From: Gymnopus androsaceus JB14
Lineage: Eukaryota; Basidiomycota; Agaricomycetes; Agaricales; Omphalotaceae
Assembly (NCBI GenBank): GCA_009733575.1
Contig: ML769407.1
Location: 296,462-360,461, forward strand
Direction: 5' to 3'
Length of the DNA: 64,000 nt
Shown: positions 1-10,531 of the stretch, one piece after another
How positions within the stretch are numbered: position 1 is the first letter of the stretch
Layout: every line of letters starts with the position of its first letter
Notes under the pieces: generated by a model
Seen by the model: only the letters and a program-made list of their open reading frames with translations
Databases searched by the model: none
What the model was told of the DNA's origin: nothing
Translations under genes and position numbers: made by a program

Positions 1-1655
1 TGCATCGGAATCGAATCTCCATCTCTCAGACAATCGACGGTCGGCTTCAGGATCTTCAACTGTCTGGTCAACATCCATTGAATCGTCTTCATCGTCGGAA
101 GTAAGGATACTACGACGCTGAGCAAAATTCGTATGTGACGCCGGAAGTCTACGATCAATGAACATCCTTCCTCCACGTCCACACCTTACTCTGACAGGAC
201 GTTTTGAAACAGGAGGATTGACATCCGACTCGGAATCTGGGGAGGACCGTTTCAAGCATTTAGGTGGATTGATGTACTTGAATAATCGCGAAGAATACGG
301 CTGCAGAGTGGGAACGTAGCCAGACTACAACGGCGTTGATAAAAAAAACATGAAGAAAAGTTTTTAAAAAACATACATCGACGTGATCATCACTAGTCCT
401 TTTCCTTGTAGTCTTGGAGAAGAGCATCGATCTTGGACTGGTATAATGCGAGACAATCTCTGGGCTGGAGTATGTCGCGTGCTGCAGTGGAAGGTTGAGC
501 TGCAGCATCGATTTTGACGGGAATGCGTACCCGACTAGGAAGTCGTAAGAGGGAAGAAAACAAAAATGAGAGAGTAGAATACGTACAAAGGATACTTGCG
601 TTCACGCTCCACGAGTAGCTCATCATCAGCCTTGTCACCCAATGTCGGATTCCTAATTTTCATATCGACAAGCTTCATCCTTAAATCTACTTCAGTTGCT
701 CTCGAGCAAGAAGGTGTTTCGCGAGTTGAAGAGGATGCTCCAATTCAGTTTGCAAACGGGCAAGTTTATCAGACGAGGTGACTTGTGAAGCCCTGGTCTT
801 TCGAACTGTCTTTTTCTCTCGTCTCCGGAAACAAACATAAGATTCGTTGAGAGTGTTTGCTTCATCAAACTAGGTAGTATGATCAGCAAGAAATACTGAA
901 CATGGAGATAGAAAACCTACATTTAGACGAGGTATAATTCTCCAACTGCTTTCGTTGTTCGCTCGAGGCATCGTTCCTTCCAATATGGATATATGATACG
1001 AGCAAGGCGAAGCAGATGCGAAGGCTGAGGCAGCGAGCTGGGCGGAGTGTATAACGCGAAAGTAGCGGGCGACAAAGGAATAGAAAAGACTTGTTGATAT
1101 TCCGAAAATTCGGGAAAGTGATCTTGTCCAGACTCGAGACTGCATGAAAAAGAGTCAGCAAACGCACTACCAAATAACAAACAAAGAAACGAACGTGATG
1201 TAGAAACTCGGTTTTCTCTTGAGTTATCTTTTCGAACAGACCCATGACGAGCTCAAACTCATCCTCGGACATGAGTATGGAATGAGCTTCCTCGGATTCT
1301 TTGCCTTTGGCCTTTGCACTTCGAGCAGTGGTTCGACCGGTAGAAGCCGAGACGGAGCCTTGTGCGCTAGTACCTTCGCCTCGAGCTTCCTCGTTGTTAT
1401 GGTCAAACCATTCCTTATCACGCTCGTCCATGTAGTAGGTACAGCCATTAGCAAGAGCACCAGAAGTGTATTCATCGATAACAGCGGTTGATTGAACATA
1501 GGACACAGGGTCTTTCCAATGTTCTGTATAGAGCGACTCGTAATTGTCAGCGACGCCTGCAGCCTCTGGGATGGGAATAAAGGCTGCAGTCTGCTCTATA
1601 TGATTCTGCGAAGCGGCCTCTGACAAGACAGCTTGCAAGTGGTGTTCCTAAAAGA
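1..1655 (-). pseudogene. Decayed partial copy of EPL1 (copy A)
   Basis: This stretch is a close copy of positions 4730-6420 of the intact EPL1 gene upstream and continues beyond the left window edge. Exon 2 is still open and almost identical, including the start 'EHHLQAVLSEAASQ' and the block 'HSILMSEDEFELV'. Exon 3 is broken: two bases are lost at its acceptor near 1140, and an 8-base net insertion near 945-965 destroys the 'ERGGWRIIPRLN' segment. About 35 bases of exon 4 are missing near 690, and part of exon 5 is lost near 395. Exon 1, with the start codon, is absent. It cannot encode a full EPL1 protein. It is a tandem duplication remnant lying downstream of its parent in the same orientation. 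Confidence 0.85.
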
Positions 1656-1671
1656 TTAGTTGCGTTAGCCT

Positions 1672-2070
1672 AGCTCCAATTTGGTTTGCAAACGGAAGTT
1701 TATCAGACAAAGTGACTTGTGAAACCCTGGTCTTTCGAACTGCCTTTTTCTCTCGTCTCCGGAAGCAGACATAAGATTCGTTGAGAGCGTCTGCTTCATC
1801 AAACTAGGTTGTATGGTCAGCAAGAGATACTGGAAATAGAAACAGAAAACCTGCATTTAGACGAGTTATAATTCTCCAACCGCCTCGCTCGAAGCATCGT
1901 TCCTTCCAATATGGATATATGATACGAGCAAGACGAGATGCGAAGGCTACGTACCATAAATAAACAAGGGAACTTGATGTAGGAACTCGGTTTTCTCTTG
2001 AGTTATCTTTTCGAGCAAACCCATGACGAGTTCAAACTCATCCTCGGACATGAGTATGAGCCTCTTTGTA
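1672..2070 (-). pseudogene. Second, shorter EPL1 remnant (copy B)
   Basis: It aligns to EPL1 exon 4, intron 3, the start of exon 3 and the end of exon 2, but about 150 bases (most of exon 3 and intron 2) are deleted near 1945. The left junction falls directly against copy A: intron sequence upstream of exon 2 is fused to the middle of exon 4. It is more diverged from the parent than copy A, which suggests a separate or older event. No coding capacity. Confidence 0.8.
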
Positions 2071-2413
2071 GGTTGGATTTCCTTCCTTTTTGAACCTCTT
2101 GCTGTCCAGATCGTTCGAGCCTCTCAACCACTATACCCTTTTCTAGAGAGGAAGAGTTTAAACTTGTCTTCTCCCGTTCATAGCACAAGGAGTAACCTTC
2201 ATCTAATTTACTGCGATCGATCCCTATTCTATTTGCCACAGGGAGATGTAATGCACGCACAGGCGCGCCCCAGTACTAGCCGTAGCTTTACTTGACTCGA
2301 GTATAAATACTCAATGCTTTTCGATCGAGGACTTCAACCCACTACTCTTGCACTACTCAGTCCTCACTACAAATCGACAGCTAGGATTTATTGTTTGTGC
2401 TCAAACCAACATA
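2071..2413 (+). promoter_or_regulatory. Upstream region of the small secreted-protein gene
   Basis: This is unique sequence between the EPL1 remnants and the ATG at 2414. A TATA-like 'gtataaatac' lies at about 2301-2310, followed by a pyrimidine-rich stretch (2340-2390) typical of fungal transcription starts. No gene is seen. Confidence 0.4.
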
Positions 2414-2877
2414 ATGAAACTCACAATCTCTGCGCCTTTCATTGTCCTTGCGTCTGCTGCCTGTCTCGTTCAGAGCGCGCCCGCCGGTGCGTATTCTGTG
2501 AGCTATATACACCGAGAGTACTCACCTAGAAACACCAGTGGTCAAACGTGGTGACGGATCTACCGCTCATGTCATCAGCACTGGTCATGACGGTGCCCTG
2601 ATACGATACTTTGTCGAGTTCACGGGTCCCGATGCTCAAGGAGCTGGCTGTGGTAGTGACTTCCTTGCTGCTCTCCGTGGTGCAGGAGGAGTAACGCATA
2701 ACTGGTATGTAATATATATCCTGGATTTCGAAGAGAGACCAACGACTTGCTGACTCGGTATCGCTGTGTAGGCAATGTTACTGGAACGGTAACTCTTGGG
2801 AATGGGATGATAGCGAGGTCGCTGGCCCTGTTGGCCAAGATATCATCAACAATGCGATTGCGCAGGTCACTTCCTAA
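2414..2877 (+). CDS. Small secreted protein with a possible Kex2 site
   Basis: Three exons (2414-2486, 2539-2704, 2772-2877) join in frame to 114 residues. The first 21 or so residues are a classic signal peptide ending 'VQSAPA', and the first intron lies right after it. The mature start carries 'VVKR', a likely Kex2 site. The mature chain holds two cysteines (in 'GCGSD' and 'QCYW') that could form one disulfide, and a Trp/Asp-rich tail ('WEWDDSE'). I recognise no family. It shares the 'signal peptide, intron, short propeptide' layout with the SSP genes further right but not their sequence or promoter element. It sits between EPL1 and the EPL1 remnants. A secreted role is inferred only from the signal peptide. 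Confidence 0.7.
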
Positions 2878-3304
2878 GCACACAAGGAAGCACTTGGTAC
2901 TAGTACTTATGTAACATACTAGCAGTATTCATGAAACAAATCATCTTGTCTTTTTCCATCATATCTCATGAACAACTGAATGAACAATCAGTTCAGTAAT
3001 TGAAGCATGTGACCACTTTGTGTATGTGGGAGAGTGGCTGGGATTTGGATGATATCTGCTCAGTGTTGGTTATAATTTCTGGATTAGCTGCAAAAGCGCC
3101 AGGATAAATCACAATGATGATCTATATAATTCGCATTGCTTACAACGGCTGAGGAAGATACATGAAAGAAGAGCGGCCAAAAAAAGCAATGAATGGTAAA
3201 TTATAATGATATGTACAAAGTGAAAGGCTATAGTCTACATATATTGTTAATCTGAGCATTTGGTACTTAACAAACTCCTTGCGAGTTACCAACGATCTGC
3301 TGCA
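2878..3304. other. Intergenic, AT-rich
   Basis: Converging 3' ends of the secreted-protein gene and of EPL1. AT-rich with no recognisable feature. Confidence 0.6.
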
Positions 3305-6300
3305 TCAAAGGGAGCCTACAGGCATATTATTCCCAGGCTGCATCTTGGGCGGCGACTGGGACAGCGAGTAAGACTGAGACGAGTTGGTCATATACGCTGG
3401 CTTCGGCGATTGGCTATGCAATTGGAGTATCGGCTGCTGCCCATGCGCACTCGGCTTCCCATTATTGACAACAGGAGGCCTGAGACCGTTTCGCGATCCG
3501 TTGGCGGAAGGAGTGCGAGGGGGAACGTGCTCTCCTGGGACCATAGCATGCATCATACGGGGACTGAGCGAATTCTGGACACCGTTCACGGTAGACGGTG
3601 GTCGAGGGCTCAAAGAAGCGCGATTAGCATTGTCGCCACTCGTCGCTCGCTGGCGAACAGGAGGAAGCTTTAAATTCATAGCCGGGGCCAAGTTTGGCAT
3701 ATACTGTGGACCTCCGTTACTGGAAGGAACAGCAGCCGAGGTACCGTCGACGACCGTATTCGTATTTTTGGACATCTGCATCTGCGCGAGCAATGCAGAA
3801 TTGTAGTTTGTTGCACTACCCGCATTCGCTGCATTAAACACTGACTTTAGGTGCTGTACCTGCTGAGTGTTAAGACCTGCAAGGTTGGTGGAATATGATT
3901 GGGGAATATAACGAGAAATGTTGTACGCAGCGGGATTAGCATTCGCGAGAGCGGCATAACCAGGATGTAGCCCATTGACGGAAGTCAAAGCTTGAGCTTG
4001 CACCTGCGCCTGATCCTGTTGGTGAGGCTGCATGTGTACCTGCTGCTGTGACTTGGGTCGAGGAATTTGCTGCCCATCGTCTGTTTCGGTTTTCAGAGGG
4101 AAAGAAGCAGAGCCTGCATTGTGATTGAACACCGACTTCATCATGTCGACCCGAGGCATATTCATAGCAGCTCTACCAACACCGTTGTGAGTGAACTGAG
4201 GTGATGGAATAACAGAAGAAGCAGCAGCGGGGACCGGCGAAGGAGTAACGGCTCCGGCGAGTCCACTGCCAGAGGCTTGCGTAGGTACAGGAAGAAGGTA
4301 ACTTGAGCTGCTGTGATATAGGAACACCTTGCATTGCTGCGGGAGTCGCCAGCGCCAGCGAGAACCTGCTGCGGTACTGGCGTAAGCCCCTTGAGTAGCA
4401 CTCTGAGACCGCGACGAAGACCCTCGACTACCGCCAGGTCTGCTCATAGGCGACATCACACCAAGTCGGAACGGAGTGATGACCTCCCTCTTTCCATCGG
4501 CAGTGATTCGAGAAATCGTATGATCCGTCATCAAAGCGCTATAATCCGACTCGCCGAGCAAACCAACCACACGACTCATGTACCTAGGTAGAGTTTGGGG
4601 CAAACAACGGTTCATCACTGATTCAAAGTGCAAGGTGAATAGGATATAACATACTTGACATCAAAGTCATCCACCAAGACCCGATCCTGTTCCTCAGACC
4701 CACTTGGACCGTTCGGTGGATTGTCATCGGAATCGAATCTCCATCTCTCAGACAATCGACGGTCGGCTTCAGGATCTTCAACTGTCTGGTCAACATCCAT
4801 TGAATCGTCTTCATCGTCGGAAGTAAGGATTCTACGACGCTGAGCAAAATTCGTATGTGACGCCGGCAGTCTACGATCAATGAACATCCTTCCTCCACGT
4901 CCACACCTTACTCTGACAGGACGTTTTGAAACAGGAGGATTGACATCCGACTCGGAATCTGGGGAGGACCGTTTCAAGCATTTAGGTGGATTGATGTACT
5001 TGAATAATCGCGAAGAATACGGCTGCAGAGTGGGAACGTAGCCAGACTGCAATGGCGTTAATATAAAAAAACATGAGAAAAGTAATTTAAAAAAACATAC
5101 ATCGACGTGATCGTCCCATGACTGGTCCTTTTCCTTGTAGTCTTGGAGAAGAGCATCGATCTTGGACTGGTATAATGCGAGACGATCTCTGGGCCGGAGT
5201 ATGTCGCGTGTTGCAGTGGAAGGTTGAGCTGCAGCGTCGGTTTTGACGGGAATGCGTACCCGACTAGGAAAAAGTCGTAAGAGAAAAGAAAACGAAAACG
5301 AGATAGCAGAATACATACGAAGGGTACTTGCGTTCACGGTCCACAAGTAGCTCATCATCAGCCTTGTCACCCAATGTCGGATTCTTAACTTTCATATCAA
5401 CAAGCTTCATCCGCAAATCCCAAACTACCTGCGACTGTCTTGCAGAGTCTCGTTTCAGTTGCTCTCGAGCAAGAAGCTGTTTCGCGAGTTGAAGAGGATG
5501 CTCCAATTCGGTTTGCAAACGGGCAAGTTTATCAGACGAGGTGACTTGTGAAGCCCTGGTCTTTCGAACTGCCTTTTTCTCTCGTCTCCGGAAACAGACA
5601 TAAGATTCGTTGAGAATGTCCGCTTCATCAAACTAGATAGTATGATCAGCAAGAAATACTGGACATGGAAATAGAAAACTTACATTCAGACGAGGTATAA
5701 TTCTCCAACCGCCTCGCTCGAGACATCGTTCCTTCCAATATGGATATATGATACGAGCAAGACGAAGCAGATGCGAAGGCTGAGGCAGCCAGCTGGGCGG
5801 AGTGTATAACGCGAAAGTAGCGGGCGACAAAGGAACAGAAAAGACTTGTTGATATTCTGAAAATTCAGGAAAGTGATCTTGTCCAGACTCGAGACTCTGT
5901 ATGAAAAAGAGTCAGCAAACGCACTACAGAATAAATAGATAAACAAGTAAACGAACGTGATGTAGGAACTCGGTTTTCTCTTGAGTTATCTTTTCGAACA
6001 GACCCATGACGAGCTCAAACTCATCCTCGGACATGAGTATGGAATGAGCTTCCTCGGGTTCTTTGCCTTTGGACTTTGCACTTCGAGCAGTGGTTCGACT
6101 AATAGAAGCCGAGACGGAGCCCTGTGCGCTAGTACCTTCGCCTCGAGCTTCCTCGTTATTATGGTCAAACCATTCCTTATCACGCTCGTCCATGTAGTAG
6201 GTACAGCCATCAGCAAGAGCAGCGGAAGTGTATTCATCGATAACAGCGGTTGATTGAACATAGGACACAGGGTCTTTCCAACGTTCGGTAGGGTAGAGCG

Positions 6301-6758
6301 ACTCGTAATTGTCAGCGACGCCTGCAGCCTCTGGGATGGGAATAAAGGCCGCAGTCTGCTCTACATGATTCTGCGAAGCGGCCTCTGACAAGACAGCTTG
6401 CAAGTGGTGTTCCTAAAGGATTAGTTATACGTTAGCCCACTTGACTCCCCAAAAAGGAAATTAGCAAGCAAAAGTGCGGAAGGTACTGCCACTGATGCCA
6501 CGTCATCAGAAAGGCGTTGCGGGAGCGCGAAGATGGAATGGCGAGCAAAAAGAAGAGAAAGTATAAAAGAAAACATACATTAATATCATCCAGGTCCACG
6601 CCTGCTACACTCTGCAGCAACCGATTCTTCTCCTCATCTTCATCGGGAATTATCGGGTCGGAATCGACGGTTCCACGGAGAACTTTGAGACGAGTTTTGT
6701 TGGTTATCCGGTTGCGATTTCTGAGCGTAGAGGGTAGCGGCTGGCCAGCACGAGGCAT
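3305..6758 (-). CDS. EPL1: Enhancer of polycomb-like protein 1 (NuA4 subunit)
   Basis: Seven exons: 6758-6579, 6412-5957, 5896-5684, 5632-5319, 5263-5101, 5046-4655 and 4583-3305. They join in frame to 998 residues. The N-terminal EPcA region is unmistakable: 'RNRITNKTRLKVLRG' at residues 13-27, then 'RIIYPYWKERCLERGGW' and 'NESYVCFRRREKKAVRKTR'. EPL1 is the scaffold that links Esa1, Yng2 and Eaf6 into the NuA4/piccolo histone H4/H2A acetyltransferase in the nucleus. The C-terminal third is low-complexity, rich in Gln, Ser and Pro. In exon 7 near 4260-4400 another frame reads 'AAMQGVPISQQLKLP', so a pair of compensating indels there is possible. Two decayed partial copies lie downstream. Confidence 0.92.
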
Positions 6759-7701
6759 ATCATGCAATATTGGGCTTTAATAGAGGAGAAAAATCGAAAA
6801 GGGTTGAAAATGGTGGACTTGCTCTCGGTGGCACAAGATTTCTTGCAAATTCGGGTTAGGTTAGGTATTAGGCGCCCGTCCGGATTCTGGACCGAGTTCC
6901 GAAGGTGGAAACGAAGCGCGCAAAAAAATGGCACAAAGGAGACATCGCGATGGACATCTGTAGTTGAAAGCGATAAGCAATAGAAAATAAAGAGTCGATG
7001 TATAAGCTCACCTAGCGAATCATCGCTTTCTTCAGCCAGCTACCATAACAGTATTCTACGCCTCAATTTGGATCATAATCTAATAAACAACAGAAAAAAT
7101 CGTAGTGAGTTCAAGGTTAACAATCAGGCTAGGGCTTGAAGAAACATACCGGCGGTACCGCTGCCCGCACAAGAACCTGGGGAAAAAGACGACGACGAGT
7201 ATTCCGCAGAGATCTACACATCCGACTCGCCACATGTAGTAAATCAGGTCGTGGACACGGGTCTGAGAGAACCTTTGTGACGAAAATCGTAAGGGTTCCT
7301 CATACAGAAAAAATCATCTAGTAGCAACCGCAGTCAGAAACACCTATACACGCAAGCTTTAATTTGGAATCGACTCACTGAAATAATCTCCGTACTACAG
7401 TACGTTCAAGTTACAGTAGGATCCCCAGAGCTGGTTGGATTGAAAGTAGAAAAGCGCATCTTGCGTGAGGCTGATTTTTTCCTGGAACGAGTTGGAGGTG
7501 AGACTCAGATCCGGATTTCGCAAGTTATGGCGCTTGTTTTTTTAGCGCTTGCTAATCGTGAAACCGCGGTCCGAGGCAGGTCCGAGGTCTCCGAGATCCA
7601 TTATTCTACACGTCGCGCGACGTGTAACTTGGAAATTCTTCCGACCTTTTTGCTCTCCATAAACTGCCAAATCCCTTCATACTTGGGACCGAATTTTCGC
7701 C
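6759..7701. promoter_or_regulatory. Divergent promoter region between EPL1 and HUT1
   Basis: 943 bases between two divergent start codons. The open frames here are short and have no signal of coding. A TTAGG-like stretch at about 6854-6875 is too short to call telomeric. Confidence 0.5.
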
Positions 7702-9165
7702 ATGTCGTTTACCAGGTAAAAGTCCTTGCTACCAGCCCATTCCCGATATCTAACCTGCTAATTCTAGGCTAATCTTCTGCGTTGCTGGAGTTTATTCCAT
7801 GTTTCTGGTACGCCAGCTATTCAATAATTGATTCTTTATATTGATAAACTTGTTTACAGTGGTGGGCTATAGCCCAAGAACGGTGTAAGTCAATTATACT
7901 CCGCGTAATCATACTTCAACTCACCTCGATCCATCCAGTATCTGTACCATTCCAATCTCTAGACGGTCAATCATCCGATAAATTCCGATCCGCTCTCTTC
8001 TTGGGCACCTGCCAAAGCTTCCTCAGCTCATTCTCTGCCCTAATATACATTCTCATTCGCAAGAAATCCTCAGAGACCTTCACACAGGCTCTAGGCTTTC
8101 ACGATGATAAATCTCCTTCTCCCATCCCCAACGGCAAATCTCATATCAACGGCCACGGCGAAGCAGCCAAACCCAACACTCGGTTTTCTACCAAATCCCT
8201 TCTACTAGCTACGCCCAATGCGCCACTTTCATCACATTCGCTGCACCCTTTGGCTTCGCCGCACTCTCATACATCTCCTACCCCGCCATGGTCCTCGGAA
8301 AATCATGTAAACTCGTCCCAGTGATGATCATGAACGTTCTTTTATATCGACGCCGTTTTGCTCCTCACAAGTATCTCGTCGTGCTCATGGTCACTGCAGG
8401 GATCACGATTTTCATGGGGTATGGATCCGATAGCCAAAAACATGGCAGTAAAAAGTCGGCTAGTGCAGCGGACGCTGCATCGACGCCATATGCATCTCTC
8501 ATTGGCGCAGCGTATCTCCTGATCAATCTAGCCTTGGACGGAGCGATTAATTCCACGCAAGACGAGATGTTTGCGCGCTACAAAGTCTCTGGGCAGCAGA
8601 TGATGCTTTGGATCAATCTCATGTGTACATGCATCTCGTTTACGCTTATGGCGCTTCCGCTACCATCTATCCCGGTTCTGCTTCCCTCAGGAAGCGGAAA
8701 ATCAGAGCTCGTCGCGGCGTTGAGCTTTATCCAGCAGCACCCTGGTGTAATATCTCCGTTGATTGAGTTTAGTGTCACTGGCGCGCTAGGACAACTCTTC
8801 ATTTTCGAAACGTTGCAGCATTTTGGATCCCTGACGCTGGTGTACGTTCTTTGTCTTTTTTTTTTCGTATGCTCATCGCTAATATCGGTTCTTGTAGGAC
8901 AATCACTCTAACACGCAAAATGTTCACCATGTTACTCTCCGTAGTCGTGTACAACCACCAACTGACGCTCGGGCAATGGGTCGGCGCCGCTGTGGTATTC
9001 GCTGGTATATCCGTCGAAGCACTCGTCAAACGAAAAGGTATCTAACTATGTTTCACTTTATAATAAAACCGTGACTAATAAAGTAATTTGTTGTTGGGAA
9101 ACACAGATGTACATGCTAAACGGGTTTTGCAAGAGAAGGAAAAGGCGAAGATAAAGTCGTTGTGA
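7702..9165 (+). CDS. HUT1: UDP-galactose transporter homolog (SLC35B1 type), with a frameshift
   Basis: Exons 7702-7715, 7768-7807, 7860-7884, 7939-8841, 8898-9037 and 9107-9165. The protein is a multi-pass nucleotide-sugar transporter of the ER. Recognised segments are '[14 protein letters not shown]' (first membrane helix), '[19 protein letters not shown]' (family hallmark with the lysine pair region), '[13 protein letters not shown]' and '[18 protein letters not shown]'. Within exon 4, near 8208, the frame must change by one missing base (or two extra) to join 'TKSLLL' to '[16 protein letters not shown]'. No usable GT-AG intron exists there because the stretch is almost free of GT. I take this as an indel, probably in the assembly. 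The 3' end lies 112 bases from the convergent STYX-like gene. Confidence 0.85.
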
Positions 9166-9277
9166 TTGTATCGGTACTATGGTATAGAGAGAGAATAGAT
9201 GCAGCGGAAAGAGCAGGGCAGAAGCATGATGTGATGCATGGGAAGGATAAAGAGGACGGAAGAGGACGGACAGTAGA

Positions 9278-10309
9278 CTATGTTTCCATCGCAAATTCGT
9301 CAACTGGGACCATTGGTTGGAAGGAGGGCACTGCATGCTCGACCAGAGGGCGTTTACGGTCGTCGTCTCTGCAGAGGATAGATGAACAACGACACATAGA
9401 ACAAGAAACAACAGAAACTCACCGATCATCCTCTTCATCATCATCGTCTTCCCGCTTTCTTCGTGCACTCCTGGGACCCGCTGGGTATGTAGCCACAGCT
9501 CTGTTTGCTCGATATATAGCTTCGTATTCCTAGAACAATCGATTATTGACTTATTTATACAACGCGCCTGGGATTGGGCGTACCTTGATTTGTGTCAAGA
9601 AACCACCATTGGGAGATATACAATATCGGCGGTTTTGAACCATATGAAGGGCGTCTTCCCATGAAAGTGCATAATGCTGCATGACGAACATTACTACAAA
9701 GGCTGGGGAAAGGCTGATTCCTCCTGTGTATGCCATCAGTTTCCGTTTCCGAAAATAATTCACTGCACAGACCGTTGCAATGCACGAGAACTCTGCCACC
9801 GTTCGCAATTGCTTGATCAATGAACGCCTTGGCTCTATAGCGCGTTAGTGAGTAGGAATGTCAAGGATACCAAAGAGCAAAGAACGCACGAAGGGAAAAG
9901 CCTGATTAGATTCTGCTCCTCGTTGTCCTCCACGTCTAGTACCAGATAACGAAAGTGATCCGGAAACCTAGGCTTGACCGAGAACGCCTCCTTCTGGTCC
10001 CGTATACACACGCTGCGCAGTCCTGCATGAGCATCGATTCGTGAATAGCGCAAGCGGAGAAAGGGTTTACATATGTGAGATGTTTAGACTTTGAAGTGTT
10101 TCTAACGATTTTGAAGCGACGAATGGGCCTAGAAGAAGACCTGGAAGGATTTGTTGGCATTCTCGTCGCATTTCGTATCTGTAAAGTGAGGAATTAGTAC
10201 AAAGATCGAGTTGGAGAAAGAGTCTAGACACTCGCTTCCATTCTACATCTCCAGGGCCTTGAACGACATTTTTGAGCTGCTCTTCGGTGAGATCTCCGTT
10301 GTTAAACAT
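9278..10309 (-). CDS. STYX-like dual-specificity (pseudo)phosphatase
   Basis: Exons run 10309-10071 (possibly with a 51-base intron at about 10170-10222), 10012-9890, 9834-9773, 9723-9584, 9529-9423 and 9368-9278, giving about 236-253 residues. The order of motifs matches metazoan STYX: 'YEMRRECQQILPGLLLGPF', 'HIVCIRDQKEAF', 'PDHFRYLVLDVEDNEEQN', 'GGRVLVHCNGGIS', 'RRYCISPNGGFLTQI' and 'EYEAIYRA'. The catalytic loop reads H-C-N-G-G-I-S-L: the nucleophile cysteine is present but the arginine of HCx5R is leucine. Animal STYX instead loses the cysteine. A phosphate-binding scaffold without efficient catalysis is inferred. The acidic Asp/Glu tail also resembles STYX. The start ATG was chosen because the region above must hold the promoter shared with the divergent dehydrogenase gene. 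Confidence 0.82.
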
Positions 10310-10531
10310 GGGGAATGTAAGAGTCGGGTAATGCAAGTCAAGAAGAGAAAGTCAAATGGGTGGCGATCAAAGAGACCGACGCCATTAGTCACGGTCTTTT
10401 GGACGCGTTGGAGGTCACGCATTTTTTTCTTTGTTTCTTCCACACCGCACAAAGATGACTCGTGATCCAGCTCGTCACCGGATCCACCGAGGATAAATCG
10501 GCTCTGGATCATGTCTTCCCAAACCACCACA
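10310..10531. promoter_or_regulatory. Shared bidirectional promoter
   Basis: 222 bases between the start of the STYX-like gene (minus) and the start of the alcohol dehydrogenase gene (plus). Both must be driven from here. No TATA box is clear. Confidence 0.5.

Noticed and set aside
4630..6420. EPL1 copies as a transposable element
   Set aside because: The shared sequence is host exon and intron of a conserved gene. No terminal repeats, target-site duplications or transposase frame were seen.
6850..6876. TTAGG-like direct repeats, possible interstitial telomere
   Set aside because: Only two to three imperfect units. Similar short matches at 22750-22790 and 37030-37050 show they arise by chance in this composition.
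7136..7772. Plus-strand open frames upstream of HUT1
   Set aside because: They overlap the HUT1 start in another frame and show no conserved motif.
10243..10530. Upstream coding extension of the STYX-like gene
   Set aside because: The frame is open but would overlap the promoter needed for the divergent dehydrogenase and matches nothing in the STYX family. A stop separates it from the phosphatase frame.
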